From Azospirillum brasilense (GTDB lineage: Bacteria; Pseudomonadota; Alphaproteobacteria; Azospirillales; Azospirillaceae), in the NCBI RefSeq assembly GCF_001315015.1, contig NZ_CP012915.1, positions 868,001 through 932,000 of the forward strand: 64,000 nt of DNA, in the 5' to 3' direction. The notes below the pieces were generated by a model, which saw only the letters and a program-made list of their open reading frames with translations, was not told where the DNA came from and searched no databases. Below, in pieces: positions 18,438 to 27,483 of the stretch. Position numbers and translations under genes: made by a program. Every line of letters begins with the position of its first letter. Within the stretch, counting starts at the first letter, position 1.

Positions 18438-20525
18438 ATGAAAGCCAGCCTGCTTACCGTCGTGGCGGGGTCCGTGCTGCTCGGCGCTTGTGCCGAGAAG
18501 CCGCCGGAGCCGCCGCGGCCCGTTCCCGTCAGCCTGCCGCAGAAGATCGGCGACTACTGGTACCTGGACCAGAACTGGACCGACGCTGAGCGCCAGTGGT
18601 ACTACAGCACCACCCAGGGCTCGCAGATCATGCCCTACGAGTGGTTCATGGCCCTGCCGGACTCGTCGCTGACCACACCGCTGGAGCAAAGCTATTTCCA
18701 TCAGGATCTGACGCGCTACGGCTATCTGGCGGCGAGCAAGAGCGGCTGGAGCGACGGCGTGCTGCCAGTCGGCTTCATCAAGGACACCGACCCGAAGGAC
18801 GGCGCCGCCTGGATGGGCCTGACCTGCGCGGCCTGCCACACCGGCGACTGGCGCGTCGGCGACAAGACCATGCGCATCGACGGCTCTGCCACCACCGGTG
18901 ACCTGTATGGCCTGATCAGCGGCATCTCGGACGCGGTGAAATACACGCTGGGCAACACGGCCGCCTTCGACGTGTTCTCCCACCGCGTCCTCGGTCCCTA
19001 CGCCACCGACGCGCAACGCGTGGACCTGCACGGGAAGTTGGCCACCTTCCACAAGGAGTTCGCGACCTTCGTCGCCGACAGCACCCCGGCGTCGCCGTGG
19101 GGTCCGATGCGCACCGACGCGTTCCAGATGATCTTCAACCGGGTCGGCGCCATCGACCTGAAGATCCCGTCCAACAGCGTCCACCCCAACGCGCCGGTCA
19201 GCTTCCCCTACCTGTGGGACGCCTCCAAGCAACCGAAGGCCCAATGGAACGGGGCGGTGCCGAACGGCGATCGCCTGACCGCGCTTGCCCGCAACGCCGG
19301 AGAGGTTCTGGGCGTGTTCGGCAAGGCCGCGCTGAAGGCCCCGCCCAGCAAGGATCAGTACTATTACAACTCCACCGTCCGGGCGAAAAACCTGATCTGG
19401 ATGGAGGAGCTGGTGCGCGAGCTGCGGTCGCCCGTGTGGCCGGATTCGATCGCCGGCAAGGTGGACATTGTCAAGGCCTCGGCCGGTGAGTCGATCTACA
19501 AGGACAATTGCGAGAGCTGCCACAAGGTCCTGCCGCGTGACATGACCTTCACCGACACGCCGATCCAGATGATCCCGCTGTTCAACTGGGCAGACAAGCG
19601 GCCGGAGACGGTGGTCGATGTCTTCACCAAGACCATCTGCGACCCGGCGAAGGGAATCCCCGCCGCCGTCAAGGCGGGCTATATCTCCGTTGCCTATGAA
19701 TCCGATCCAACCATGGCGGTGGACGCCGCCTGCCGCTTCCTGAAGACCGGCCCGATCGAGGGCGTGGTCATGCCGCCGATCATCGGCACGGCGCTGAAGA
19801 AGGACGATCTGGCGGTCAACGTGCTGGCCAACGCCGTGACCGGCTCGCTGATCGGCACGATCATCCACGACCGGACGGTCGCCTCGCTGCTGCTGGACAC
19901 CAGTTGGACGGGCGCCAAGGACGTGCGGACCCCGACCCCGTGGGATGATCCCCCGGTGTGGAAAACGGAGACCGGAGCCGCCTCAGCCTCCCTCCCGCAG
20001 CCATCCGTGCTGGTCAAGGACACCCGCGTCTTCACCAGGCCGGTCAAGGGCAAGCCTGTTGACGAGGCCGCCCAGGCCCTGCTGCGCAGACTGAAGGAGC
20101 GGACGTCCCCGTCGAGCGAGCTGGCCTCCACCGCTGCCGCGACGAACCTCACGACCGAGCCGACGCAGGCTGTCAAGGACGCCGAGGCCAAGGCGACCAA
20201 GGCTCTGGCCGAACTGATCCAGAGCATCCTGGCCTATAAGGCCCGTCCGCTGGACGGCGTGTGGGCGACGGCACCGTACATGCACAACGGTTCGGTCCCG
20301 AACCTGTACGAGATGCTGCTCCCGGCCTCGCAGCGTTCGGCGACGTTCCGCCTGGGGACGCACTCCTTCGAACCGCACAAGGTCGGCGTGGACCAGAGCG
20401 CAAACGACAACACCTTCACCTTCGACACCGCCAAGCCCGGCAATCACAACACCGGTCACGAATTTGGCGCGTCGCTGACCGACGAACAGCGCTGGCAGTT
20501 GCTTGAGTATCTGAAGACCCTGTGA
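18438..20525 (+). CDS. Di-heme c-type cytochrome lipoprotein, RoxA-like
   Basis: 695 residues with a lipoprotein signal (MKASLLTVVAGSVLLGAC, Cys18). Two heme sites are visible: CAACH (130-134) and CESCH (358-362). An early WTDAERQWYYSTTQGS...PYEWF block and a late ATAPYMHNGSVPNLYEML block are typical of the RoxA / di-heme peroxidase-like family. RoxA itself is an extracellular rubber oxygenase of similar length. Related proteins have unknown substrates, so oxygenase or peroxidase activity is only possible. The ATG has AGGAG 8 bases upstream. It interrupts an otherwise recognisable transglutaminase/ATP-grasp cluster. Confidence 0.82.
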   Translation: MKASLLTVVAGSVLLGACAEKPPEPPRPVPVSLPQKIGDYWYLDQNWTDAERQWYYSTTQGSQIMPYEWFMALPDSSLTTPLEQSYFHQDLTRYGYLAASKSGWSDGVLPVGFIKDTDPKDGAAWMGLTCAACHTGDWRVGDKTMRIDGSATTGDLYGLISGISDAVKYTLGNTAAFDVFSHRVLGPYATDAQRVDLHGKLATFHKEFATFVADSTPASPWGPMRTDAFQMIFNRVGAIDLKIPSNSVHPNAPVSFPYLWDASKQPKAQWNGAVPNGDRLTALARNAGEVLGVFGKAALKAPPSKDQYYYNSTVRAKNLIWMEELVRELRSPVWPDSIAGKVDIVKASAGESIYKDNCESCHKVLPRDMTFTDTPIQMIPLFNWADKRPETVVDVFTKTICDPAKGIPAAVKAGYISVAYESDPTMAVDAACRFLKTGPIEGVVMPPIIGTALKKDDLAVNVLANAVTGSLIGTIIHDRTVASLLLDTSWTGAKDVRTPTPWDDPPVWKTETGAASASLPQPSVLVKDTRVFTRPVKGKPVDEAAQALLRRLKERTSPSSELASTAAATNLTTEPTQAVKDAEAKATKALAELIQSILAYKARPLDGVWATAPYMHNGSVPNLYEMLLPASQRSATFRLGTHSFEPHKVGVDQSANDNTFTFDTAKPGNHNTGHEFGASLTDEQRWQLLEYLKTL

Positions 20526-20540
20526 GGCGGCCGTTCACAG

Positions 20541-20562
20541 CCCTCTCCCCACGGGGAGAGGG
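20541..20562. repeat. Perfect intergenic palindrome CCCTCTCCCC-AC-GGGGAGAGGG
   Basis: Ten-base arms at 20541-20550 and 20553-20562 separated by AC, 15 bases after the cytochrome stop. A second, decayed stretch of similar composition (CCCCTCACACTCGCCCCCTGTCCCC, about 20610-20640) follows. Palindromes of this composition recur between genes in many alphaproteobacteria, so it is probably a REP-like dispersed repeat; only one good copy is seen in this window. It may also act as a terminator. Confidence 0.5.
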
Positions 20563-20750
20563 TGTCCCGAAGGGGCGGATAGTTGGCAAACGGAAGCGTC
20601 CGGCAAAAGCGCCCCTCACACTCGCCCCCTGTCCCCGGAGGGAGACGGAATGCGATTGCGCCACGCCGTCTCCGAACCGCCGCTTGCATCGGCGGGAACG
20701 GACGTTCACACTCCCCAGCACCGTACCAGAGTTGAGCGCCCGAACCCGCC

Positions 20751-23345
20751 TTGTCCGACCGCGATTCCCCCTTTCTCGACTCCAGCACGCCGGCCCTTCC
20801 GGGTCTGCGTCCGGTGCCCTTCCTTCAGGGATCGCTGTTCGGCGAAGCCGACGCCATGGGCTATGGCCGCGGCGAAGTCTATGACGAGATGGTCACCGGG
20901 CAGGGCCGTCTGCGCCCGCACTGGCAGACTTTCATGGGCACGCTGGGCCCCCTCGACCCGGAGCTGATGGCCGAGCGGTGGGAGGAGGCGAGGCGCCTGC
21001 TCCACCAGAACGGCGTCACCTACAACATCTACGGCGATCCCAAGGGGATGGAGCGGCCCTGGCCGCTCGACATGGTGCCGCTGCTGATCCCCTCCCACGA
21101 GTGGAAAGCGGTCGAATCGGGTCTGATCCAGCGCGCCACGCTGCTGAACGCGGTGCTGGCCGACATCTACGGGCCGCAGACCCTGACGCGCAGCGGGCGG
21201 CTGTCCCCGGCGGTGATCCACGCCGATCCCGGATTCCGCCGCGCCGTGCACGGCATTCCGGTGCCCAACGACATCCACCTGCATTTCTATGCGGCAGACC
21301 TCGCCCGCGCGCCCGACGGGCGCTGGTGGGTGCTGTCCGACCGCACCCAGGCGCCGAGCGGCAGCGGCTACGCGCTGGAGAACCGGGCGGTGCTGGCGAA
21401 GGTCCTGCCGGACAGCTTCCGCCATTGCCAGGTGGAGCATCTGTCGCCCTTCTTCGACGCGTACAAGGAAACGCTGCTGTCGCTGAGCCCGCGCCGCGAC
21501 CAGCCGCGGATCGTCCTTCTGACGCCCGGCCCCTACAACGAAACCTATTTCGAGCACGTCTATCTGGCCCGCTACCTCGGCATCACGCTGGTGGAGGGGG
21601 CCGACCTGACCGTGCGCGACCGTCAGGTTTATCTGAAGACCCTGTCGGGGCTGGAGCCGGTGGACGTCATTCTGCGCCGCCTGGACGCCGACTTCGCCGA
21701 CCCGCTGGAGCTGCGCGCCGACAGTTCGCTGGGCGTGGCGGGGCTGATCGAGGCGGTGCGCGCCGGCAATGTGGTTGTGGCGAACGCGCTCGGCTCCGGC
21801 TTCATGGAATCCATGGCGGTCAAGCCGTCGCTGCCCATGCTGTGCCGCCATCTGCTGGGCGAGGAGTTGAAGATGCCCGGCGTCGCCGTCTGGTGGTGCG
21901 GCAACGACGACGAGCGCGCCTACGTCATCGAGCATCTGGACGGGCTGGTGGTGAAGCCGGCCTTCCCGTCCCTGTCCTTCGAGCCGATCTTCGGCGCCGA
22001 CCTGTCGTCGGCGGACCGCGCCGCGCTGGTCGAACGCATCAAGGCCCGCCCCTGGTGCTACGTCGCGCAGGAGCGTCTGGCCCTGTCCACCGCGCCGGTC
22101 TGGCAGGGTGGGCGGCTGCAGCCGCGCCCGCTGGTGCTGCGCGTCTTCCTCTGCGCCCGCCCGGACGGCAGCTACACCGTCATGCCCGGCGGTCTGACCC
22201 GCGTGTCCACCGAATCCGGCAAGCTGGTCGTCTCCATGCAGCGGGGCGGCGGCAGCAAGGACACCTGGATCCTCTCTGGGCGCCGTGCCGAGGCCACGCC
22301 GGCGATGCCGCGCTCCCAGCCGGTGCAGGAACCGCAGCCGGCGCCCAAGGCCGCCTCCGCCGACCTGCCCAGCCGGGTGGCCGACAGCCTCTACTGGCTG
22401 GGCCGCTACGCGGAGCGGTCGGAGGGCACGGTGCGCCTGCTGCGCTCCACCCACTCCCGCCTGACCGACGGCAACGTGCCGGGCGCGTCGCTGCAGCTCC
22501 GCCCACTGCTCCATCTGATGGCCTGGGAGGGCATGATCCCCTGGGACCTGACGCGGGTCACGGCTCTTGGTGGCGGACGGGCGTTGCGGGCGGCGCTCTA
22601 CAGCTCCGTCGTCGATCCGGACCATCCCAACAGCCTGCGCGCCCAGGTGCAGCGGGTGCACCGCACCGCCTATTCGGTGCGCGACCGCCTGTCGCTCGAC
22701 ATGTGGCGGGTGGTCACGATGCTGGAGCGGCAGAGCCAGCCGCCGGCGCACAAGCTCGACGCCGCCGCCATGTTGCTGCGGCTGGACGACCTGATGACCA
22801 GCCTCGCCGCCATCGCCGGGCTGGAGCAGGAAAGCATGACGCGCGGCCAGGGCTGGCGCTTCCTCGACATCGGGCGGCGCATGGAGCGGGCGCTCCACAT
22901 CATTTCGGTGATGCGCGGCATTCAGGTCCATGCGCTCGACCGCCAGGACGAGCCGGTTCAGGTGGCGACGCTGAGCGTTCTGCTGGAACTGGGGGAGAGC
23001 GTGATGACCTACCGGTCCCGCTATCTGACCAGCGTGCGGCGGCGCCCGGTGCTGGAGTTGCTGCTGGCTGACGACACGAACCCGCGCGCCCTGGATTTCC
23101 AACTGGCGGCGCTGGAACGGCATGTTGCCGCCCTGCCCAGCGGGTCGCAGGCCGTGCCGGGCGACACGGCCGCCTCGGCCCGCTCGATCCTGGGCGCCGC
23201 CCGCGCCTCGCTGCGCGCGCCAGAGGCTCTGGACTCGGGCGCGGCCCTACACACGCTGCTGGACTCGCTCGCCCTGTCGCTGCCTGAGATTTCCAACCTT
23301 CTGACCCACGCCTATTTCAGCCATGCCTTTGCCCGACCGGCCTGA
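20751..23345 (+). CDS. Circularly permuted ATP-grasp protein fused to alpha-E domain
   Basis: 864 residues from TTG 20751. The first 500 residues are the circularly permuted type-2 ATP-grasp domain (HWQTFMGTLGPL near 64, GSGYALENRAVLAKVLPDSF near 203, NALGSGFMES near 344, VVKPAFPS near 400). The alpha-E domain follows (from LPSRVADSLYWLGRYAERSE near 537 to the end), an all-helical module fixed to these ATP-grasps. The pair is proposed to ligate amino groups to peptides. The start is uncertain: no strong Shine-Dalgarno precedes TTG 20751, and ATG 20856 is the first ATG in frame. It overlaps the next gene by 23 bases. Confidence 0.9.
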   Translation: MSDRDSPFLDSSTPALPGLRPVPFLQGSLFGEADAMGYGRGEVYDEMVTGQGRLRPHWQTFMGTLGPLDPELMAERWEEARRLLHQNGVTYNIYGDPKGMERPWPLDMVPLLIPSHEWKAVESGLIQRATLLNAVLADIYGPQTLTRSGRLSPAVIHADPGFRRAVHGIPVPNDIHLHFYAADLARAPDGRWWVLSDRTQAPSGSGYALENRAVLAKVLPDSFRHCQVEHLSPFFDAYKETLLSLSPRRDQPRIVLLTPGPYNETYFEHVYLARYLGITLVEGADLTVRDRQVYLKTLSGLEPVDVILRRLDADFADPLELRADSSLGVAGLIEAVRAGNVVVANALGSGFMESMAVKPSLPMLCRHLLGEELKMPGVAVWWCGNDDERAYVIEHLDGLVVKPAFPSLSFEPIFGADLSSADRAALVERIKARPWCYVAQERLALSTAPVWQGGRLQPRPLVLRVFLCARPDGSYTVMPGGLTRVSTESGKLVVSMQRGGGSKDTWILSGRRAEATPAMPRSQPVQEPQPAPKAASADLPSRVADSLYWLGRYAERSEGTVRLLRSTHSRLTDGNVPGASLQLRPLLHLMAWEGMIPWDLTRVTALGGGRALRAALYSSVVDPDHPNSLRAQVQRVHRTAYSVRDRLSLDMWRVVTMLERQSQPPAHKLDAAAMLLRLDDLMTSLAAIAGLEQESMTRGQGWRFLDIGRRMERALHIISVMRGIQVHALDRQDEPVQVATLSVLLELGESVMTYRSRYLTSVRRRPVLELLLADDTNPRALDFQLAALERHVAALPSGSQAVPGDTAASARSILGAARASLRAPEALDSGAALHTLLDSLALSLPEISNLLTHAYFSHAFARPA

Positions 23346-24303
23346 CCTCTCCCCGACCGTGGCCGGCGCGGCCCCCGCTGACGATCCCTCCGGCGATGGA
23401 TTCGGCGTCCGCTTCCGCGTGCGCCACACGACCCGCTACGACTACGGCGAGGACGTGTCGGTGTCCCACCATCTGCTGCACCTGACCGCCCGCCCGCACC
23501 CGCGCCAGCGCGTTCGCCGCAGCGCGCTGACCATCCTGCCGGGTCCGGCGGTGCAGTCGTCCCACACCGATTATTTCGGCAACACCGTCACCTACGTCGC
23601 GATGCAGGAGCCGCACCGGCAACTGGTCGTCACGGCGGAGAGCGAAGTCGAGGTCGGCCCCCCCCCGCCGCTGGACGCTGCGTTCACGCCATCCTGGGAG
23701 CAGGTGCGCGATTCGCTGGGCGGCCTGACTGGCCCGGAGGACGGGGCGGAGGTGGTCCAGTACCGCTTCGACAGCACGCTGGTTGCGGCCAGCCCGACGC
23801 TGCACGACTACGCCACGCAGTCCTTCACGCCCGGCCGCCCAGCGGCGGAGGCCGCGCTGGACCTGATGCAGCGCATCCACGACGATTTCACCTTCGACCC
23901 CGCCGCGACGACGATCGCCACTCCGATGGCCGAGGTCATGCGGCACCGCCGCGGCGTCTGCCAGGACTTCGCCCACATCGTGGTCGGCTGCGTGCGCGCC
24001 ATGGGTCTGCCCGCCCGCTACGTCTCCGGCTATCTGCGCACCCTGCCCCCGCCGGGCCGCCCGCGTCTGGTCGGCGCCGACGTCAGCCACGCCTGGGCCT
24101 CCATCTGGTGCGGCGCCGAGGCCGGCTGGATCGACGTCTGCCCGACCAACGCGCGCCGCGCCGACCAGGACTTCATCACCATCGCCTGGGGCCGCGACTA
24201 CGACGACGTCAGCCCCGCCCGCGGCGTCCTGATGGGCGCCGCGGGCCACACGCTCTCCGTCAGCGTCGATGTCGAGCCGCTGGAGGACAACGGGACGCCC
24301 TGA
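23323..24303 (+). CDS. Transglutaminase family cysteine peptidase/amidotransferase
   Basis: 326 residues. After a Pro-rich leader comes the transglutaminase N-terminal beta domain (RVRHTTRYDYGEDVSVSHHLLHL) and the papain-like core with apparent triad Cys213 (RGVCQDFAH), His256 (VSHAW) and Asp271 (WIDVCPTN). No signal peptide is evident. It starts inside the 3' end of the ATP-grasp gene, so the two are translationally coupled. With the DUF2126 protein it forms the known transglutaminase / ATP-grasp / alpha-E gene set. The Anbu proteasome-like peptidase often found with this set is not in the window. Confidence 0.93.
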   Translation: MPLPDRPDLSPTVAGAAPADDPSGDGFGVRFRVRHTTRYDYGEDVSVSHHLLHLTARPHPRQRVRRSALTILPGPAVQSSHTDYFGNTVTYVAMQEPHRQLVVTAESEVEVGPPPPLDAAFTPSWEQVRDSLGGLTGPEDGAEVVQYRFDSTLVAASPTLHDYATQSFTPGRPAAEAALDLMQRIHDDFTFDPAATTIATPMAEVMRHRRGVCQDFAHIVVGCVRAMGLPARYVSGYLRTLPPPGRPRLVGADVSHAWASIWCGAEAGWIDVCPTNARRADQDFITIAWGRDYDDVSPARGVLMGAAGHTLSVSVDVEPLEDNGTP

Positions 24304-24356
24304 TCCGGGCGCCCCGTTCTCCTTTTCACCGTCCGTCTCAAATCCACGACCGGCGA

Positions 24357-27300
24357 TCACTCTGCCGGCTGAGGGTGCGCGCCCGTCGGGTGGCTGGCGG
24401 AGCCGTCCACGGCCGGGAAGGGCTTCTTCTTGGCAATGTAGCTGTAGACCGTCGGCACCACGAACAGCGTCAGGAAGGTGCCCAGCAGCATGCCGCCGAC
24501 GATCACCGCGCCGATGGCCTGCCGGCTCTCCGCTCCCGCCCCATGGGCGTTGGCAAGCGGCACGGCGCCCAGGACCATGGCGCCCGTGGTCATCAGGATC
24601 GGGCGCAGGCGCAGCACGGCGGCCTCCTCCACCGCCTTGCGGATGTCCACGCCCTCACGCTGGAGCTGGTTGGCGAACTCCACGATCAGGATGCCGTGCT
24701 TGGTGATGAGGCCGACGAGGGTCACCAAGCCGATCTGGCTGTAGACGTTCATCGTCCCGCCCGTGAGGTGCAGGGCGGCCAGCGCGCCGGTCATCGACAG
24801 CGGCACTGTCAGCATGATGACAAAGGGGTCGATGAAGCTTTCGAATTGCGCCGCCAGCACCAGATAGATGAAGGCCAGCGCCAGGATGAAGACGAAGTAC
24901 AGGCCCGTCGCCGACTCCCGGAATTCGCGGCTCTGCCCCGCATAGTCGGTCTGGGCGGTGGCCGGCAGCACGCGGTTCGCAGCATCCTGGAGATAGCCCA
25001 GCGCCTCGCCCAGCGAGGTGCCCGGCGCCAGCGTGGCGGTGATGGTGACGGAGCGCAGCTTGTTGAAGTGGTTCAGCTCCTTGGGCGCCACCCGCTCCTC
25101 GATGTGGACAAGGTTGGCGAGCGAGATCATCGCCCCAGTGCTGGTGGCGACCCCGGCCTCCGCCGCCATGGTCGGCGTGCCGCGGACGTAGATGGAGGCG
25201 ATGTCGTCCGGGTTGCGGCGGTCGACGTCGCCGACCTGGACCACCACGTCGTACTGCTTGCCCTCCTTCTTGAAGCGGGTGACCTGCCGCCCGCCGAGCA
25301 GGGTTTCCAGCGTGCGGCCCACCGTCTCCACGTCCACGCCGAGGTCGGCGGCCTTGTCGCGGTCGATGGTGATGCGCAGTTCCGGCTTGTTCAGCTTCAG
25401 GTCGGTGTCGAGGTTGGTCAGGCCGGGGAACTTCCGTGCCTCCGCCATCAGCCCGTCGACCATCTTCTGAAGCTCGTCGTAGGGCAGCGAGCTTTGGATG
25501 ACGAAGTTGACCGGCTTGTCCACCGGGCTCTGGCCCAGCGAAGGCGGGTTGGTGACGAAGGCGAGGATGCCGGGAATGCCGAACATCTTGGGGAAGAGCT
25601 GGGCGGTGATCGCCTGCTGCTTCACGTCGCGCTGGTCCCAGTCGATCAGCCGGACGAAGGAGATGCCCTGGTTGACCACCGGGAAGCCGACCACGACGAA
25701 GAACTTCTCGACGATGGGGATCTGGCGGAACAGGTCCTCCATGCGCTTGGCGTAGCTTTCCGTGTAGTCGAGCGTCGAGCCCTCCGGCGCGATGGCGATG
25801 CCGACGATGGTGCCGCGGTCCTCGACCGGCGCCAGTTCCGACTTCAGCCCGGTGAACAGCGTGTAGCTGAGCCCCGCCACCACCGCGCCGACCAGCAGCA
25901 CCAGCGGACGCGCCTTCAGCGACACGCGGAGGATGGACCGGTAGCCGTTGGTCAGCCCGTTCAGCAGCCGCTCGATGGCGTTGTAGAGCGCGTTGTGCTT
26001 GGTCTGGTGCTTCAGCAGCTTGGAGCACATCATCGGCGACAGGGTCAGGGCGACGAAGCCCGACACGATCACCGCCCCCGCCAGCGTCAGGGCGAACTCG
26101 GAGAAGAGGCGGCCGGTGCGCCCGGTCATGAAGCCGATGGGCGCGTAGACCGCCGCCAGCGTGATGGTCATCGCGATGACCGCGAATCCGATCTCCTTCG
26201 ACCCCTGCAAGGCCGCCTGGAAGGGAGGAACGCCCTCCTCGATGTGGCGGTAGATGTTCTCCAGCATCACGATGGCGTCGTCCACGACGAGGCCGATGGC
26301 CAGCACCATGGACAGCAGCGTCAGCGTGTTGACCGAGAAGCCGAAGGCGTACATCAGCGCGAAGCCGCCGATCAGCGACACCGGGATGGTCACCAGCGGC
26401 ACCAGCGTGGCGCGGAAGCTGCGCAGGAACACGAAGATGACCAGCACGACCAGGACGATGGCCTCGAAGATCGTGCTGAACACCGCGTCGATGGACTTGG
26501 CGATGAAGACGGAGCTGTCGTAGCCGACATCCACCCCCATGCCGTCGGGCAAGGCGGCGCGGATCTTCGGCAGCGCCTCGTTCACCGCCTTGGACACGTC
26601 CAGCGGGTTGGCGGTGGACTGCTTGACCACGCCGATGGCGACGGCGCCGCGCCCGTTGAAGCGGGCGCTGACCCGCTCGTCCCGCGCGCCCAGCTCGGCC
26701 CGGCCCACATCCTTCAACCGGACAAGATAGCCGCCGTCGTCACGCAGGATGATGCGGTCGAACTCCTCCGGCGTGCGCAGGTCGGTTTCGGAGACGACGG
26801 TGAACTCCCGCGCCTTGCTCTCCACGCGGCCCGCCGGAATCTCGACGTTCTGCTTGCGCAGCGCGTTCTCCACGTCCTGCGGGGTGACCCGGTAGGCGGC
26901 CATGCGCTGCGGGTCGAGCCACAGACGCATGGCGAAGCGCCGCTCGCCGAAAATGCGCACCTGGGCGACGCCGGGCAGATTCTGCAGCCGGTCCTTGACG
27001 TAGCGATCGGCGAAGTCCGTCACGTCCAGCGGCGAATGGCGGTCGGAGGAGAAGGCCAGATAGATGATCGGCTGCGCGTCGGCCTCCACCTTCGCGATGA
27101 CCGGCTCGTCGATCTCGTTGGGAAGCTGGGCGCGCACGCGGCCGACGCGGTCGCGCACATCGCTGGCCGCCGTGTCGACGTTGCGGTCCAGCCGGAAGCG
27201 CAGGGTGATCTGGCTCTTTTCGGCGCGGCTGATCGAGGACATCACGTCGATGCCCTCGATGCCCGACAGCGAGTCCTCCAGGATCTGGGTGACCTGGCTT

Positions 27301-27479
27301 TCGATGATCTCGGCCGACGCGCCCTTGTAGGTGGTTTCCACCGTGACGACGGGCTCGTCGATCTTCGGGTATTCGCGCACCGACAGGCGCTGGTACGACA
27401 CGATGCCGATCAGCATGAGCGCGAGGCTCATGACCGTCGCCAGGACGGGCCGGCGGATGGAGATGTCGGAGAGGACCAT
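24357..27479 (-). CDS. RND efflux pump inner-membrane permease (HAE-1 type)
   Basis: 1040 residues, the usual length of AcrB/MexB-type proton-driven drug exporters. It begins with the canonical SISIRRP-like end (SDISIRRPVLATV), carries twelve hydrophobic segments in two halves and the proton-relay Asp pair in GLVVDDAIVMLENIYRHIEEG (near 400). The C-terminal repeat includes AQFESFIDPFVIMLTVPLS and GLITKHGILIVEFANQL. It lies 4 bases after the adaptor gene. No outer-membrane channel gene follows, so it must borrow a TolC-like protein encoded elsewhere. Substrate is unknown. Confidence 0.95.
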   Translation of the reverse strand: MVLSDISIRRPVLATVMSLALMLIGIVSYQRLSVREYPKIDEPVVTVETTYKGASAEIIESQVTQILEDSLSGIEGIDVMSSISRAEKSQITLRFRLDRNVDTAASDVRDRVGRVRAQLPNEIDEPVIAKVEADAQPIIYLAFSSDRHSPLDVTDFADRYVKDRLQNLPGVAQVRIFGERRFAMRLWLDPQRMAAYRVTPQDVENALRKQNVEIPAGRVESKAREFTVVSETDLRTPEEFDRIILRDDGGYLVRLKDVGRAELGARDERVSARFNGRGAVAIGVVKQSTANPLDVSKAVNEALPKIRAALPDGMGVDVGYDSSVFIAKSIDAVFSTIFEAIVLVVLVIFVFLRSFRATLVPLVTIPVSLIGGFALMYAFGFSVNTLTLLSMVLAIGLVVDDAIVMLENIYRHIEEGVPPFQAALQGSKEIGFAVIAMTITLAAVYAPIGFMTGRTGRLFSEFALTLAGAVIVSGFVALTLSPMMCSKLLKHQTKHNALYNAIERLLNGLTNGYRSILRVSLKARPLVLLVGAVVAGLSYTLFTGLKSELAPVEDRGTIVGIAIAPEGSTLDYTESYAKRMEDLFRQIPIVEKFFVVVGFPVVNQGISFVRLIDWDQRDVKQQAITAQLFPKMFGIPGILAFVTNPPSLGQSPVDKPVNFVIQSSLPYDELQKMVDGLMAEARKFPGLTNLDTDLKLNKPELRITIDRDKAADLGVDVETVGRTLETLLGGRQVTRFKKEGKQYDVVVQVGDVDRRNPDDIASIYVRGTPTMAAEAGVATSTGAMISLANLVHIEERVAPKELNHFNKLRSVTITATLAPGTSLGEALGYLQDAANRVLPATAQTDYAGQSREFRESATGLYFVFILALAFIYLVLAAQFESFIDPFVIMLTVPLSMTGALAALHLTGGTMNVYSQIGLVTLVGLITKHGILIVEFANQLQREGVDIRKAVEEAAVLRLRPILMTTGAMVLGAVPLANAHGAGAESRQAIGAVIVGGMLLGTFLTLFVVPTVYSYIAKKKPFPAVDGSASHPTGAHPQPAE

Positions 27480-27483
27480 CGGC

